The notes beneath the pieces were generated by a model that saw only the letters and a program-made list of their open reading frames with translations, was not told the DNA's origin and made no database searches. Shown here piece after piece: positions 10,464 to 19,388 of a DNA stretch of 64,000 bases (the stretch's first letter is position 1; each line of letters starts with the position of its first letter). A program made the translations under genes and the position numbers. Source of the DNA: G963674665 sp963674665 (GTDB taxonomy: Bacteria; Desulfobacterota; Desulfovibrionia; Desulfovibrionales; Desulfovibrionaceae); contig CAXXPL010000011.1 in assembly GCA_963674665.2 (NCBI GenBank), positions 310,001-374,000 of the forward strand, written 5' to 3'.

Positions 10464-11392
10464 ATCGCCTTGGCCAGAATCATGATGTCCTTGGGGTCGT
10501 CGCCCCCCGCACGGGGGCGTGGATTGAAACACCAGATGACGAGCTGCTCGAGCACCTGGGGCTGCGTCGCCCCCCGCACGGGGGCGTGGATTGAAACAGC
10601 CCATTGGCCGGAATCTTCCCAGTCCGTGATGTCGCCCCCCGCACGGGGGCGTGGATTGAAACTTGGCCTCTGCCGGAACGTCATCGCAAGTGCGGTGTCG
10701 CCCCCCGCACGGGGGCGTGGATTGAAACTTCGTCCGGAACGCGCACGCCGTAATTCTTGGCCAGTCGCCCCCCGCACGGGGGCGTGGATTGAAACCATTT
10801 CGAGCCCTTCTTGTCATACCAGCCCTCATGTCGCCCCCCGCACGGGGGCGTGGATTGAAACATTTACAACAACACAGCGTATGCCCTGGCTCTGGGTCGC
10901 CCCCCGCGCGGGGGCGTGGATTGAAACTTTGAAAGTGCCGGCCTAGGACCACGCAAAAGCGGGTCGCCCCCCGCGCGGGGGCGTGGATTGAAACAGCCCA
11001 AGCCTTTGCAATTACTTGCAAATCATAGGTCGCCCCCCGCACGAGGGCGTGGATTGAAACATTTGAAATTGAAGACCTTGCAACGCATATTGCGCGTCGC
11101 CCCCCGCACGGGGGCGTGGATTGAAACAGCCAGACGAGGAGCGACGCGTACGAAAGATACAGTCGCCCCCCGCACGGGGGCGTGGATTGAAACACTGCCC
11201 CGAATCCTGGGTCACTGTGGCACCCCGTCGCCCCCCGCACGGGGGCGTGGATTGAAACGCTCGTTCACGGGGATCGATGCAGCCACCAGGACACGTCGCC
11301 CCCCGCACGGGGGCGTGGATTGAAACATGGACTCGGGCAGCACGGCCGCCGCGTCCGAGCGTCGCCCCCCGCACGGGGGCGTGGATTGAAAC

Positions 11393-11609
11393 GCTGCCCG
11401 CCCGAGTGCCCAGACATCAGACTTTGCGTTGACATCGCGGAAAAACAATGATTTTTTTATCTGTAAGACCACACGTGTGGTCGTGCTCCCTTGAAAGGAT
11501 CATGTTGCCCATCCGGGAACTCGGGTGAAGTCGTACAATAGGCCTGAATAAAGCATTTTCTTGCCAATATGACCCCTGAAGAGGCAACTCCCATGCCAGG
11601 AGGTGGGGT
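11393..11609. promoter_or_regulatory. Array trailer and promoter region of the two-component unit, with a 16-bp palindrome
   Basis: This stretch holds no gene. It contains the perfect palindrome GACCACACGTGTGGTC at 11467-11482, 127 bp before the response-regulator start, preceded by an A/T-rich segment (11444-11462). A perfect gapless palindrome of this size is more like a dimeric-regulator operator than a terminator. GGAGG at 11599-11603 is the ribosome binding site of the next gene. Confidence 0.5.
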
Positions 11610-12284
11610 ATGCGCATTTTGATCGTGGAAGACGACAAAAAAATCGCCTCATTCGTTGAAAAAGGGCTGCGCCAGGCCGGGTTCGCGGTGGACGTGGCCG
11701 GCGATGGAACACAGGGCCTGCACCTGGCCCTGAGCGAACCCTATGACGCCGCGGTGGTGGACATCATGCTGCCGGGCATGGACGGGCTCGCGCTCATAGA
11801 GGAGTTGCGGCGGCAGAACGTCCAGACTCCGGTGCTCATCCTCAGCGCCAAGCATTCGGTGGAGGACAGGGTCAAGGGCCTGCAGACCGGAGGCGACGAC
11901 TACATGGTCAAGCCGTTCTCCTTTTCCGAGCTGCTGGCACGTGTCCAGGCCCTTATCCGGCGCTCCACACAGGAGCAGGAGCCCACGCGCCTGGTGGTGG
12001 GGGATCTGGAGCTCGACCTGCTGACGCGCATGGTCCTGCGCGAAGGCAAGAGCATCGACCTGCAGCCCAGGGAATTCTCCCTGCTGGAGTACCTGATGCG
12101 CAACACCGGGCGGGTTGTGTCCAAGACCATGATTCTGGAGCATGTCTGGGATTACAACTTCGATCCGCAAACAAACGTGGTGGACGTGCTCGTGCACAGG
12201 CTGCGCAACAAGGTCGACCGCGACTTCGGCACCAAGATGATCCACACCCTGCGCGGGGTGGGGTATGTCCTCAAGAATCAGTAG
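11610..12284 (+). CDS. OmpR/PhoB-family response regulator
   Basis: The 224-residue protein has an N-terminal receiver domain (acidic pair Asp8-Asp9, phospho-acceptor Asp51 in VVDIMLPGMDG, Lys100 in MVKPFS) and a C-terminal winged-helix domain (QPREFSLLEYLM to RGVGYVLKN). The overall sequence resembles CusR/CopR and related regulators that control metal or envelope stress genes. It overlaps the start of the sensor kinase gene by 20 bp, so the two are translationally coupled. The HtrA protease gene downstream is a plausible target or partner; that is inference. Confidence 0.9.
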   Translation: MRILIVEDDKKIASFVEKGLRQAGFAVDVAGDGTQGLHLALSEPYDAAVVDIMLPGMDGLALIEELRRQNVQTPVLILSAKHSVEDRVKGLQTGGDDYMVKPFSFSELLARVQALIRRSTQEQEPTRLVVGDLELDLLTRMVLREGKSIDLQPREFSLLEYLMRNTGRVVSKTMILEHVWDYNFDPQTNVVDVLVHRLRNKVDRDFGTKMIHTLRGVGYVLKNQ

Positions 12285-13708
12285 ACTCCCTCATTTTCGC
12301 ATCGGCCTGCGGGTGGCCTTCTGGTTCGCCCTGATCACCATCGTCATCGCGGTGGTGCTCTTCTCCTCGGCCTATGTGTTGATTTCCCGCTCCATCCACG
12401 AGGCCAACCGCACCGTGGCCACGAACAAGATGGACCAGTACGCCCAGATAGAGCGCCGTCACGGCCTGGACGCCCTCATCCGCGTGTTGCGGAGCGAGAG
12501 CGGTGAGAACGAGCGCACCGGCTTTTTCATCCGCCTTCTCGGGGAGCAGGGCGAGACCCTGTTCATGACCCTGCCCCGGGGGTACCGGGACGTTGACAAG
12601 AAGCAGCTCGAACAGCGGCGTTTCACCGCCACCCGGCGCTGGGTGCTGCTGCGCCCCAACAAGTCCGGCGACGCCATGGAGATCACCGGCGTGACCCTGT
12701 CCCAGGACATGCAACTGGAAGTGGGCTTCGGCATGGAGGACGAGCGCCGCATCGTGGGGTATTTCACCTCCATCTTTCCTCTCATGGCCCTGCCGCTCCT
12801 GGCCCTTGGGCTAGTGGGGGGGGGTGTTCATGGCCAACCGCGCCCTGTCCCCAATCCGCGACCTGTCCCGGGCCGTGGCCAGGGTGGAGGCCGGAGGCTT
12901 CGACGCGCGGGTGCCCATGCCCGCCACACAGGACGAGCTGTTCGAGCTGGCCGGGCAGTTCAATCGCATGATCGGGCATATCGAGGCACTGATCCAGGGC
13001 ATGCGCAACACCCTGGACAATGTGGCCCATGACCTGCGCACCCCCCTGATGCGCATTCGCGCCGGGGTGGAGGACGCCCTGGAGCACGAGCACGAGCCCG
13101 AGGTGATGCGGGAGGCGCTCCTGGACTGCGCCGAGGAGGCCGAGCGCATCAATCGCATGACCAGCACCCTGATGGACATCTCAGAAGCCGAGAGCGGGGC
13201 CATGCGCCTGAATCTGGAGGCCTGCGACCTGTTCGCCCTGGCCGAGGAGGCGGTGGAGCTCTACCAGATCGTGGCCGAGGACAAGAACGTGGACCTGCAA
13301 CTGATCCGGGATAACCAGGAAAAGGTGCTGGCCATGGCCGATCCGGACAGGCTGCGTCAGGTGTTGGCCAACCTCCTGGACAACGCCCTCAAATACACTC
13401 CCGAAGGGGGGGCGGTGCGGGTGCGCGCCCTGTGGCAGGGGGATCAGTGCGAACTCGTTGTCAGCGACACGGGCGAGGGCATCGCTCCCGAAGACATGCC
13501 GCACATCTTCGACAGGCTGTACCGGGGGGACAAGAGCCGCTCCCAGCGTGGGCTGGGCCTGGGGCTCTCCCTGGTGCGCGCCGTAGTGAAAGCCCATGGG
13601 GGGCATATCGAGGTGCGCAGCGAACCTGGAAAGGGTTCGGAGTTCAGCCTGCTTCTTCCTTCCAGAAAAGGCCTGAAAGGCGACCCTCCGGCCCTTCCGG
13701 CCAAGTGA
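12265..13708 (+). pseudogene. Sensor histidine kinase, frameshifted at a run of nine G
   Basis: Two frames together make one normal kinase. The first (from ATG 12265) gives transmembrane helix 1 (about residues 14-38), a periplasmic domain of about 120 residues and helix 2 (about 172-187, ending LGLVGG). The second frame continues VFMANRALSPIRDLSRAVA (HAMP), then HisKA with VAHDLRTPLMR, and HATPase motifs DNALKYT, DTGEGIAPED and GLGLGLSLVRAVV. The switch falls at 12816-12824, a run of nine G; eight G would restore one frame of about 480 residues. It may be a sequencing error, a fixed mutation or a phase-variable switch. Partner of the preceding regulator. Confidence 0.85.
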
Positions 13709-13931
13709 TCTCTCCGAAATCCGGGACTGAAAATCCTGTTGTGCCTCGCACCATGCGGGCGGTCTGACCGCGTGCCCGTGTTCATCTTCTTGTTGCCCGG
13801 AGCATCTTGCTTTCCCGTTATTCACGGTTATCTTGATGACAGTTTCCACCGGCAAAGTGACTCGGGCCTATGGCGTTACTTACTGTCCTGTAATACAAGG
13901 GCAAGTGGAGTGTAAGGTACCTTGGTTAGAT
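13709..13931. other. Non-coding stretch between kinase and repeat element
   Basis: I see no supported gene here. The sequence contains no strong terminator hairpin with a T tract. It leads into the repeat element at 13932. Confidence 0.5.
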
Positions 13932-14056
13932 ATTACTGCGAGCACAAGATGTTTAGCATTTTACAGCTCAAGGCATAAGGACGGACCCGCTGAAGGCGGA
14001 GCCAGCGGTGAAGCAGCCGGAGCGCGGTGTTAATTCTTTCGCGCTCCAAGTAATAG
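13932..14056. repeat. Dispersed 125-bp structured element, copy A
   Basis: This segment matches 42794-42919 over its whole length, with scattered substitutions. It begins ATTACTGCGAGCAC and ends GCGCTCCAAGTAATAG, so the ends are imperfect inverted repeats. Inside are three predicted hairpins: CCGCT/GGCGG around 13988, GCGGT/GCAGC around 14005, and a perfect GGAGCGCG/CGCGCTCC at 14019-14047. The core GGCATAAGGACGGACCC is identical in both copies. No open reading frame is conserved. It may be a small non-autonomous mobile element (MITE-like) or a structured RNA; here it lies upstream of htrA. Confidence 0.8.
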
Positions 14057-14186
14057 TAGATGTCTTGCCGAGATCACAGTGAACACAAAAGGAACGTGCG
14101 AGATGAACACACAGTATTCGAGCCAAGGGCGGGACACTTACCCCCGGTGCCTGCCTATTTACATCATCGAGCGAAAGGAGACCGAT

Positions 14187-15614
14187 ATGTACAGAAAAAT
14201 TTTCACCTTGGGCGTTGTCACCCTGTTTGTCATGTTGCTGGCGGTGGCCGCACAGGCCAGGGACCTGCCCCAACTCGCGGATTTGGCCGAGCAGGCGGGC
14301 AAATCCGTGGTCAACATCAACACCAGTAAATCCGTGAAAGCCCCGGAAATGCCCCGGTCGTTCCGAGGCATGCCCAACCGCAGGGGACCTGGCGGCGAGA
14401 GCCCCTTTGAGGATTTCTTCGACCAGTTCGAGAAGTTTTTCGGCCAGCCGCACCCCGGCCCGCGCACCCAACGCTCCCTGGGATCCGGTTTCATCATCTC
14501 CTCTGACGGCTACATAGTGACCAACAACCACGTGGTAGACGGCGCGGACGAGATCAAGGTGAAACTGCAAGGCGAGGAAAAGGATTACGAGGCCAAGCTC
14601 ATTGGCCGCGACCCGGAGACCGATCTCGCCCTGTTGAAGATAGAGTCGGACCGCAAGTTGCCGGTGCTCGAGTTCGCCGACTCCAAAAAAGCCCGCGTGG
14701 GCGAATGGGTGGTGGCCATCGGCAACCCCTTCGGCCTGGACCACACAGTCACCACCGGCATTATCAGCGCCAAGGGGCGTGTCATCGGCTCCGGCCCCTA
14801 TGACGACTACATCCAGACCGACGCGTCCATCAACCCGGGCAACTCCGGCGGCCCCCTGCTGAACCTGGACGGCGAGGTCATCGGCATCAACACCGCCATC
14901 GTGGCCGCGGGGCAGGGTATCGGCTTTGCCGTGCCCAGCAGCATCGCCTCCCAGATCATCGACCAGCTCAAGGACCACAAGAAGGTGCAGCGCGGCTGGC
15001 TCGGCGTGTCCATCCAGAATCTGGACGAGAACACGGCCAAGGCCCTGGGCCTTGATGAGCAGAAGGGCGCTCTGGTGGCCAATGTCACCCCGGGCGATCC
15101 CGCGGACAAGGCCGGTGTGCAGACGGGCGACGTCATCGTGAAGGTCGATGACCGTGAAATCGAGGATGCCGGCGATCTTACGAAGCTCATCGCCAAGTAT
15201 GCCCCTGGCAGCTCCATCGAACTCACTGTCTGGCGCAAGGGCAAGGAAAAGGACCTCAAGGTGACCTTGGGCGAGCGCGACTTGGAGAAGGTGGCCGAGG
15301 CGGCCAACGGCCCGGATCAGAACGGCGGACAGGCCGTGCTGGGACTGAAGGTGCGCACCGTGATGAAGAACGAGGCCAAGGCTCTGGGTCTGGACAAGGC
15401 CGAAGGCCTGCTGGTCACCGAGGTCGAGGCTGATGGAGCGGCCGCCGAGAGCATCCGCCCGGGCGACGTCATCATGGAGGCCAACCAGACCCCGCTGCGC
15501 TCCGTGGCGGATCTGGAAAAGATCGTGAACACCGACGGCAAGGAAAAGGGCGTGGTCATGCTGCTGATCAAACGCAAGGGCCAGAACTTCTTCAGAACCC
15601 TGCCGGTTGAGTAG
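14187..15614 (+). CDS. degP: HtrA/DegP (Do family) periplasmic serine protease
   Basis: The 475-residue protein has a signal peptide (MYRKIFTLG to AAQA, cleavage near residue 24), a trypsin-like domain with His115 (TNNHVV), Asp146 (TDLALL) and Ser220 (NPGNSGGP), and two PDZ domains (about 255-345 and 370-470). The sequence is complete and looks active. It should degrade or refold misfolded periplasmic proteins. ATG 14187 was chosen because AAAGGAG stands at good spacing before it and it starts the signal peptide; the frame is open further upstream but runs into the repeat element. It follows the two-component genes, a common arrangement for envelope stress. Confidence 0.94.
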   Translation: MYRKIFTLGVVTLFVMLLAVAAQARDLPQLADLAEQAGKSVVNINTSKSVKAPEMPRSFRGMPNRRGPGGESPFEDFFDQFEKFFGQPHPGPRTQRSLGSGFIISSDGYIVTNNHVVDGADEIKVKLQGEEKDYEAKLIGRDPETDLALLKIESDRKLPVLEFADSKKARVGEWVVAIGNPFGLDHTVTTGIISAKGRVIGSGPYDDYIQTDASINPGNSGGPLLNLDGEVIGINTAIVAAGQGIGFAVPSSIASQIIDQLKDHKKVQRGWLGVSIQNLDENTAKALGLDEQKGALVANVTPGDPADKAGVQTGDVIVKVDDREIEDAGDLTKLIAKYAPGSSIELTVWRKGKEKDLKVTLGERDLEKVAEAANGPDQNGGQAVLGLKVRTVMKNEAKALGLDKAEGLLVTEVEADGAAAESIRPGDVIMEANQTPLRSVADLEKIVNTDGKEKGVVMLLIKRKGQNFFRTLPVE

Positions 15615-15641
15615 CACACGCCAGCCAAAGGCGAATCCAAT

Positions 15642-15677
15642 GGGGGAGTCCTTCGGGGCTCCCCTTTCTCATTTTTT
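15642..15677 (+). terminator. Intrinsic terminator of htrA
   Basis: GGGGAGTCC and GGGCTCCCC form a 9-bp stem with a TTCG loop (15643-15664), followed by a T-rich tail. This ends the htrA transcript. Confidence 0.9.
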
Positions 15678-15829
15678 ATGCGGAGTTCGGAATGCGGAGT
15701 GTTCGAGGAAGCCCTTTCTGCGGGAAGGGATTCTCCCGGACCCTCATCCCCGGCAATTTCGCAATGCGTGGTCAACAGCCCGGAGGACGGGAAGGTGCCT
15801 AATGCAGGGGGAAATCACGCTTACGGATT

Positions 15830-17008
15830 TCACAGCCCCATCTTTTTCAGTGCCACGGCCTGGATGTAGCGCACCGCGTCCGGAGGCCCTAGGATCACTC
15901 CGGTTTCCTGAAGCTGTTCCCAGGTGGGGGTCAGTTTTCCGTACACATCCGCGGAAAGGCGCTGGTGCACGTTGTTCCCCCTCACCGAGGGGAGAAGGAA
16001 CAGATGCTCGAATTGCGCCACCTGGAAGTCCGGGGAAAGCATGTGATCGCACAGGGCCAGGGCGGCCTTCAGGTGTGGTGCGTCAGCCGGAATGAGCCAA
16101 TAGCTGGATGAGAAAGGCAGCCCCTCGGACAGATTGCCCACGGCGAAGTGGTCGGGAATCCGCCCCTCTCTCATGCTCCAGAGGAAATAATCCGCAGAGT
16201 AGATGGAGGCCGAAATCTTCCCGGTGTGAAACTGGTTGAAGAGATGGGATCCCGAGGAAACCAGGGGGAGGGCGATGGCCTTGTGTCGGACCATTGTGCG
16301 CAGGACTTCCCAACCGGGTTCCCAGGTATCGTCCTCGATCCAGGTGACGGGTTCGTCAGGGTCGGGTTTTTCCAAAAATTTGAAGCTGCAACCAAGGGCA
16401 TGCAGCAAGGACCAGATGAGCTTGCGACCTCCGGCGCTTTTCGCGCCCGGCGAGATGAGCCCGAACCGCCCCTTGCCCTGGTCGGCGAATTCCCCGTTGT
16501 TCACCTGTTCGATGAGCTTGCGGAACGAGGTGGGCGGGGAGGATATCCTGTTCGTGTCGTAGAGAAAACCATAGAAATTGATCCACTGTGGCACGGCCCT
16601 TCCCTCGTTGTGAGCGCCGAGAATGGTGTCGAAGAACAGGGGAATGACATTCTTCAGATGTGGGACCCGGTCGAGGTGATCACGCATGTCGACGTACTTG
16701 TGGTCCGGGGATCGAAGCATCTTGGCCACGTTGGAGGGGTGGATCACCATCACGTCGATGTCGAGGTTCGGACCCTTTTCCCGGACAAGCTTTGAGAGGG
16801 AGTCAAAGGTTGAAAAGGTCGGGGCGACCTCTATCCCGAGTTCGCTTTTCACCTTTGGGAATGCGTGTTCGATGAGGAACCGCTGGGTGTTCGCCCCGGC
16901 ATGGGTGTCGAAATAGTGCACAGTCATGCCTGCGAAGCTGCGAGTCATCGGGGCTAACAAAAAAAAGAGCGCCACGGTCAGTGACAGAAAAGCACGTTGC
17001 AATCCCAC
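15830..17008 (-). CDS. Periplasmic type 2 solute-binding protein (polyamine/iron-like), no transporter partner nearby
   Basis: The product of about 392 residues has a signal peptide (GLQRAFLSLTVALFFLLAP) and the fold of family 1/8 solute-binding proteins, recognisable in MTVHYFDTHAGANT, QWINFYGFLYDTNRI and SSYWLIPADAPH. I prefer GTG 17008, which has GGAGGG just upstream and begins the signal peptide; an ATG at 17167 would add 53 unlikely residues. No permease or ATPase gene is adjacent. It is divergent from a membrane histidine kinase (17322), so it could serve as a ligand-binding partner for sensing rather than uptake. Ligand unknown. Confidence 0.75.
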   Translation of the reverse strand: MGLQRAFLSLTVALFFLLAPMTRSFAGMTVHYFDTHAGANTQRFLIEHAFPKVKSELGIEVAPTFSTFDSLSKLVREKGPNLDIDVMVIHPSNVAKMLRSPDHKYVDMRDHLDRVPHLKNVIPLFFDTILGAHNEGRAVPQWINFYGFLYDTNRISSPPTSFRKLIEQVNNGEFADQGKGRFGLISPGAKSAGGRKLIWSLLHALGCSFKFLEKPDPDEPVTWIEDDTWEPGWEVLRTMVRHKAIALPLVSSGSHLFNQFHTGKISASIYSADYFLWSMREGRIPDHFAVGNLSEGLPFSSSYWLIPADAPHLKAALALCDHMLSPDFQVAQFEHLFLLPSVRGNNVHQRLSADVYGKLTPTWEQLQETGVILGPPDAVRYIQAVALKKMGL

Positions 17009-17321
17009 GTACCCTCCAGGGAGCCGAGATGGATTAAATGACAAATGCGGAGAATCCAGCGCGGATTCAAAGCTGAAAAACGATTTGGTGCGTGAAGCTG
17101 GGGCGACATTTGTGTTGCAAACGTGTGAAGCCGCTATGGTCAGGAACTTTTGTGCTATGATGCGCAAGTAGTGTCAGGGGGATCAGCATAATCAATATAT
17201 TTACGGTGATATGTCCGCGTGGTGCTCGGATGCCGGCATCCTGTAAAAACACCACGTGGCGTCATTGTCCATGGAGCCGTATTCTCGAAGAGTTGGGCTC
17301 GCATGAAGGGGCTGTCAGGGC
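17009..17321. promoter_or_regulatory. Divergent promoter region between binding protein and kinase
   Basis: These 313 bases hold no convincing gene. They must contain the promoters of the two divergent genes. I see no clear operator or riboswitch. Confidence 0.45.
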
Positions 17322-18776
17322 ATGGTCGAGTTTTCCGGAATGACTTTGAGTAATATCCGCTATTATGCGTTGATACTTTTTCTCAATATAATCTTGTTGT
17401 TGTCTTTACTCTATGCCCAGTATCAGGAAAAAGCGATCCGGGAGACCACTGATTCAGTGCACCACTCCCTGTTGGAGTCGGAGATCCTGATCACCAGAAG
17501 CCACTTGCAGGCTGTGGAGATGATCACCAAGGATTTTTACGACCCGAGGTTCAAGGGATACATGGAGCAGTTGCACAGCCATATAGCGACTTCCAAGTCC
17601 TGGCTGCTGCAGGCGGCCAGGAAAAAGGGAGGGTTCAGGGATAACATCCAACGTCTGTTCGGGGAACTTGATGAGTATTTGCAGGTCCTGGGCAGTCCCT
17701 TCAATAACGCCAATTCCGACCTGGTCTACACCCGGGCCATTAAAACGGTTCAGGCCCTCAGAACGGACACAATGCAGCTGTTCCAGAAGCAGTACGAAAA
17801 GCTCAGGGTGGTGCAGTACCTGTCCATTGCCATGGTCGTGTCATTCTTGCTCGGATCCATGGCGTTGATGGTGAATTACAACGGGCAGCTCACCAGGGGA
17901 TTCAGGAAGTTGCAGGAGTCACAGGATCTCGAACGGCAGGCGCGCAGGGAACTCCTGGAGCACAAGCGCGACCTCGAACTTCGGGTCCAACAGCGGACCC
18001 GGGAACTCACCGCCCGCACCAGGGAGCTGGAAAAAGCGAACAAGCTGCTTCTCGAGCTGGATGAACTGAAGTCAGGCTTCGTGTCCACGGTCTCGCATGA
18101 TCTGCGCACGCCCCTCACCTCCATTCTCGGCTTCGTCAAAATGATTCGTAAGGACTTCCTGAAGTATAGGGTCGGAAGAGAGCGGTCGGAATTTCTGGCC
18201 AGCCGCATTATCGGCAATTTGAACATCATCGAAAAAGAAGGGGAGCGGTTGAAGAGGATGGTCAACGACTTCCTCGATCTCACGAAGATCGAATCCGGCC
18301 AGGTCGTATGGAAGGTTCAGAAAATGGATGTGCGCGAGCTGGTCGAACATGCGGTGGATTCAGTGAGGGGGCAACTGAACGAGAAGCCCCAAGTGCGGAT
18401 GGATATTGATATTCCCCAGGACCTGCCAATGATGAAAGGCGATCCGGACAGGGTTTTGCAAGTGCTCGTGAACCTGCTGGGCAACGCCGCAAAGTTCACC
18501 AGCGAGGGGGTCATCTCCGTATCCGTGTGCAGCGACAACGGACATATGGACTTCAAGGTGCGGGATACCGGCCCGGGCATGAGCCGCAAGGAGCTGGAAC
18601 ACATTTTCGACAAGTTCTATCAGGTGAACAAGGATACCCTGATAGACTCGCAGACCGGGTCCGGGCTGGGTCTGGCGATCTGCAAGGAGATAGTGCGGCA
18701 CTACGGCGGAGACATCCGGGCCGAGTCGGAGAAGGGGGAAGGGAGCGTGTTCACCGTAAGGTTACCTTACGCCTGA
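17322..18776 (+). CDS. Membrane sensor histidine kinase
   Basis: The 484-residue protein has two transmembrane helices (about residues 12-31 and 165-184) enclosing a 130-residue helical periplasmic sensor domain, a coiled coil (195-250), a HisKA domain with His259 in STVSHDLRTPLTS, and a HATPase domain with NLLGNAAKFTS, DTGPGMS and GSGLGLAICKE. No receiver domain or cognate regulator is adjacent. It is divergent from a periplasmic binding protein. Its HisKA region closely resembles the decayed kinase at 52728-54719, which also had a binding-protein neighbour. The start could be ATG 17340, 6 residues later. Confidence 0.88.
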   Translation: MVEFSGMTLSNIRYYALILFLNIILLLSLLYAQYQEKAIRETTDSVHHSLLESEILITRSHLQAVEMITKDFYDPRFKGYMEQLHSHIATSKSWLLQAARKKGGFRDNIQRLFGELDEYLQVLGSPFNNANSDLVYTRAIKTVQALRTDTMQLFQKQYEKLRVVQYLSIAMVVSFLLGSMALMVNYNGQLTRGFRKLQESQDLERQARRELLEHKRDLELRVQQRTRELTARTRELEKANKLLLELDELKSGFVSTVSHDLRTPLTSILGFVKMIRKDFLKYRVGRERSEFLASRIIGNLNIIEKEGERLKRMVNDFLDLTKIESGQVVWKVQKMDVRELVEHAVDSVRGQLNEKPQVRMDIDIPQDLPMMKGDPDRVLQVLVNLLGNAAKFTSEGVISVSVCSDNGHMDFKVRDTGPGMSRKELEHIFDKFYQVNKDTLIDSQTGSGLGLAICKEIVRHYGGDIRAESEKGEGSVFTVRLPYA

Positions 18777-18796
18777 ACCGGGCCTTGGGCTGGGTG

Positions 18797-19333
18797 TCAG
18801 CGCGAACCCTTGATGACCCGTTCGTTGCAGGGGCCGTCCAGGTCCGGAACCGGCTCCTCGCCAGTGACATAGTGCTGGTAGCTGCGTTTCCCCTCCCAGG
18901 AAGGGTCCCTGATCGGGATGGAGGAATAATAGGCTCGTCCCTTGTTGCTGATGTGCTGGGCAACGAGACAGTAGCCTAACTTCCCGCTGTAGGTGCCCAA
19001 GTTTTTCATTTGGATGTGGAAATTTCCGGCCCTGCGCTCCGATGAGCTTCTGGCCTCGGACTTCGGGATGTCCTTGGGGCTTTTGTAGTATTTGCCCAGG
19101 TTATCCAGGTATTGGCTGATCTTGTCGAACTGCGGCCCCACCTGGTTGACCACCTCGAGGTATTTGGGGTCGTAGCGAAGGCTGGTCCTGTTGGTCAGGA
19201 AGAAGAGAGATATGGTCACTCCCATGATGATGGCCAGGACGAGAACGGTAAGGTCGATTTTTTTTTGCTTGGCTGATCGGGCTGTCATGGTGCGTTCCAG
19301 AGGAGAAGAGTGCAGGAAGAGGTCCCGTTCCAT
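18797..19333 (-). CDS. Hypothetical membrane-anchored protein, last gene of the SiaBCD-type operon
   Basis: The 178-residue product has one transmembrane helix (about residues 27-46, TVLVLAIIMGVTISLFFL) and a basic cytosolic N terminus; the rest should be periplasmic. I do not recognise the family. It lies 55 bp after the diguanylate cyclase gene on the same strand, so it may be a sensor or output of that pathway. The start is uncertain: ATG 19288 (MTARSAKQKK) is also possible. Its 3' end faces the kinase gene 20 bp away. Confidence 0.6.
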   Translation of the reverse strand: MERDLFLHSSPLERTMTARSAKQKKIDLTVLVLAIIMGVTISLFFLTNRTSLRYDPKYLEVVNQVGPQFDKISQYLDNLGKYYKSPKDIPKSEARSSSERRAGNFHIQMKNLGTYSGKLGYCLVAQHISNKGRAYYSSIPIRDPSWEGKRSYQHYVTGEEPVPDLDGPCNERVIKGSR

Positions 19334-19388
19334 GAAGAGGATAATTTGGCAGGACTGTGTCTGAAAAGCAAGCGGGGTGACGGGCGGG

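Larger units (their letters stand above)
6309..11392 (+). CRISPR. Type I-C CRISPR array, 77 repeats and 76 spacers
   Basis: I counted 77 repeats from 6309 to 11392. The 32-base repeat starts GTCGCCCCCC, has a short GCAC centre, and ends GGGGGCGTGGATTGAAAC; CGCCCCC and GGGGGCG pair into a 7-bp hairpin, the substrate for Cas5d, leaving an 11-base 5' handle ending in TTGAAAC. Spacers are 33-36 bases. Most repeats are identical. Variants are: A to G in the loop at 8966, 9098, 10896 and 10963; one extra C at 9631 and one extra G at 9833; GAAGC end at 10235; loss of GCAC at 10436; GCACGAGGG at 11029. All variants are in the distal half, as expected for older units. Adjacent active-looking cas genes suggest a working system. 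Confidence 0.98.

Noticed and set aside
1..11392. A novel defence island around the CRISPR locus
   Set aside because: All cas genes fit a standard type I-C set; no extra ancillary gene lies between cas3 and the array.
6355..11472. Many long open frames on both strands inside the CRISPR array
   Set aside because: They are translations of the repeat itself (for example FNPRPRAGGD or APRTGAWIET) and carry no ribosome sites or protein-like sequence.
13932..14056. tRNA, riboswitch or attachment site reading of the repeat element
   Set aside because: No cloverleaf or CCA end, no known riboswitch core, and no integrase gene nearby.
13968..15617. 549-codon open frame antisense to htrA
   Set aside because: High-GC third positions leave the opposite strand open; the sense strand encodes a complete HtrA with signal peptide and catalytic triad.
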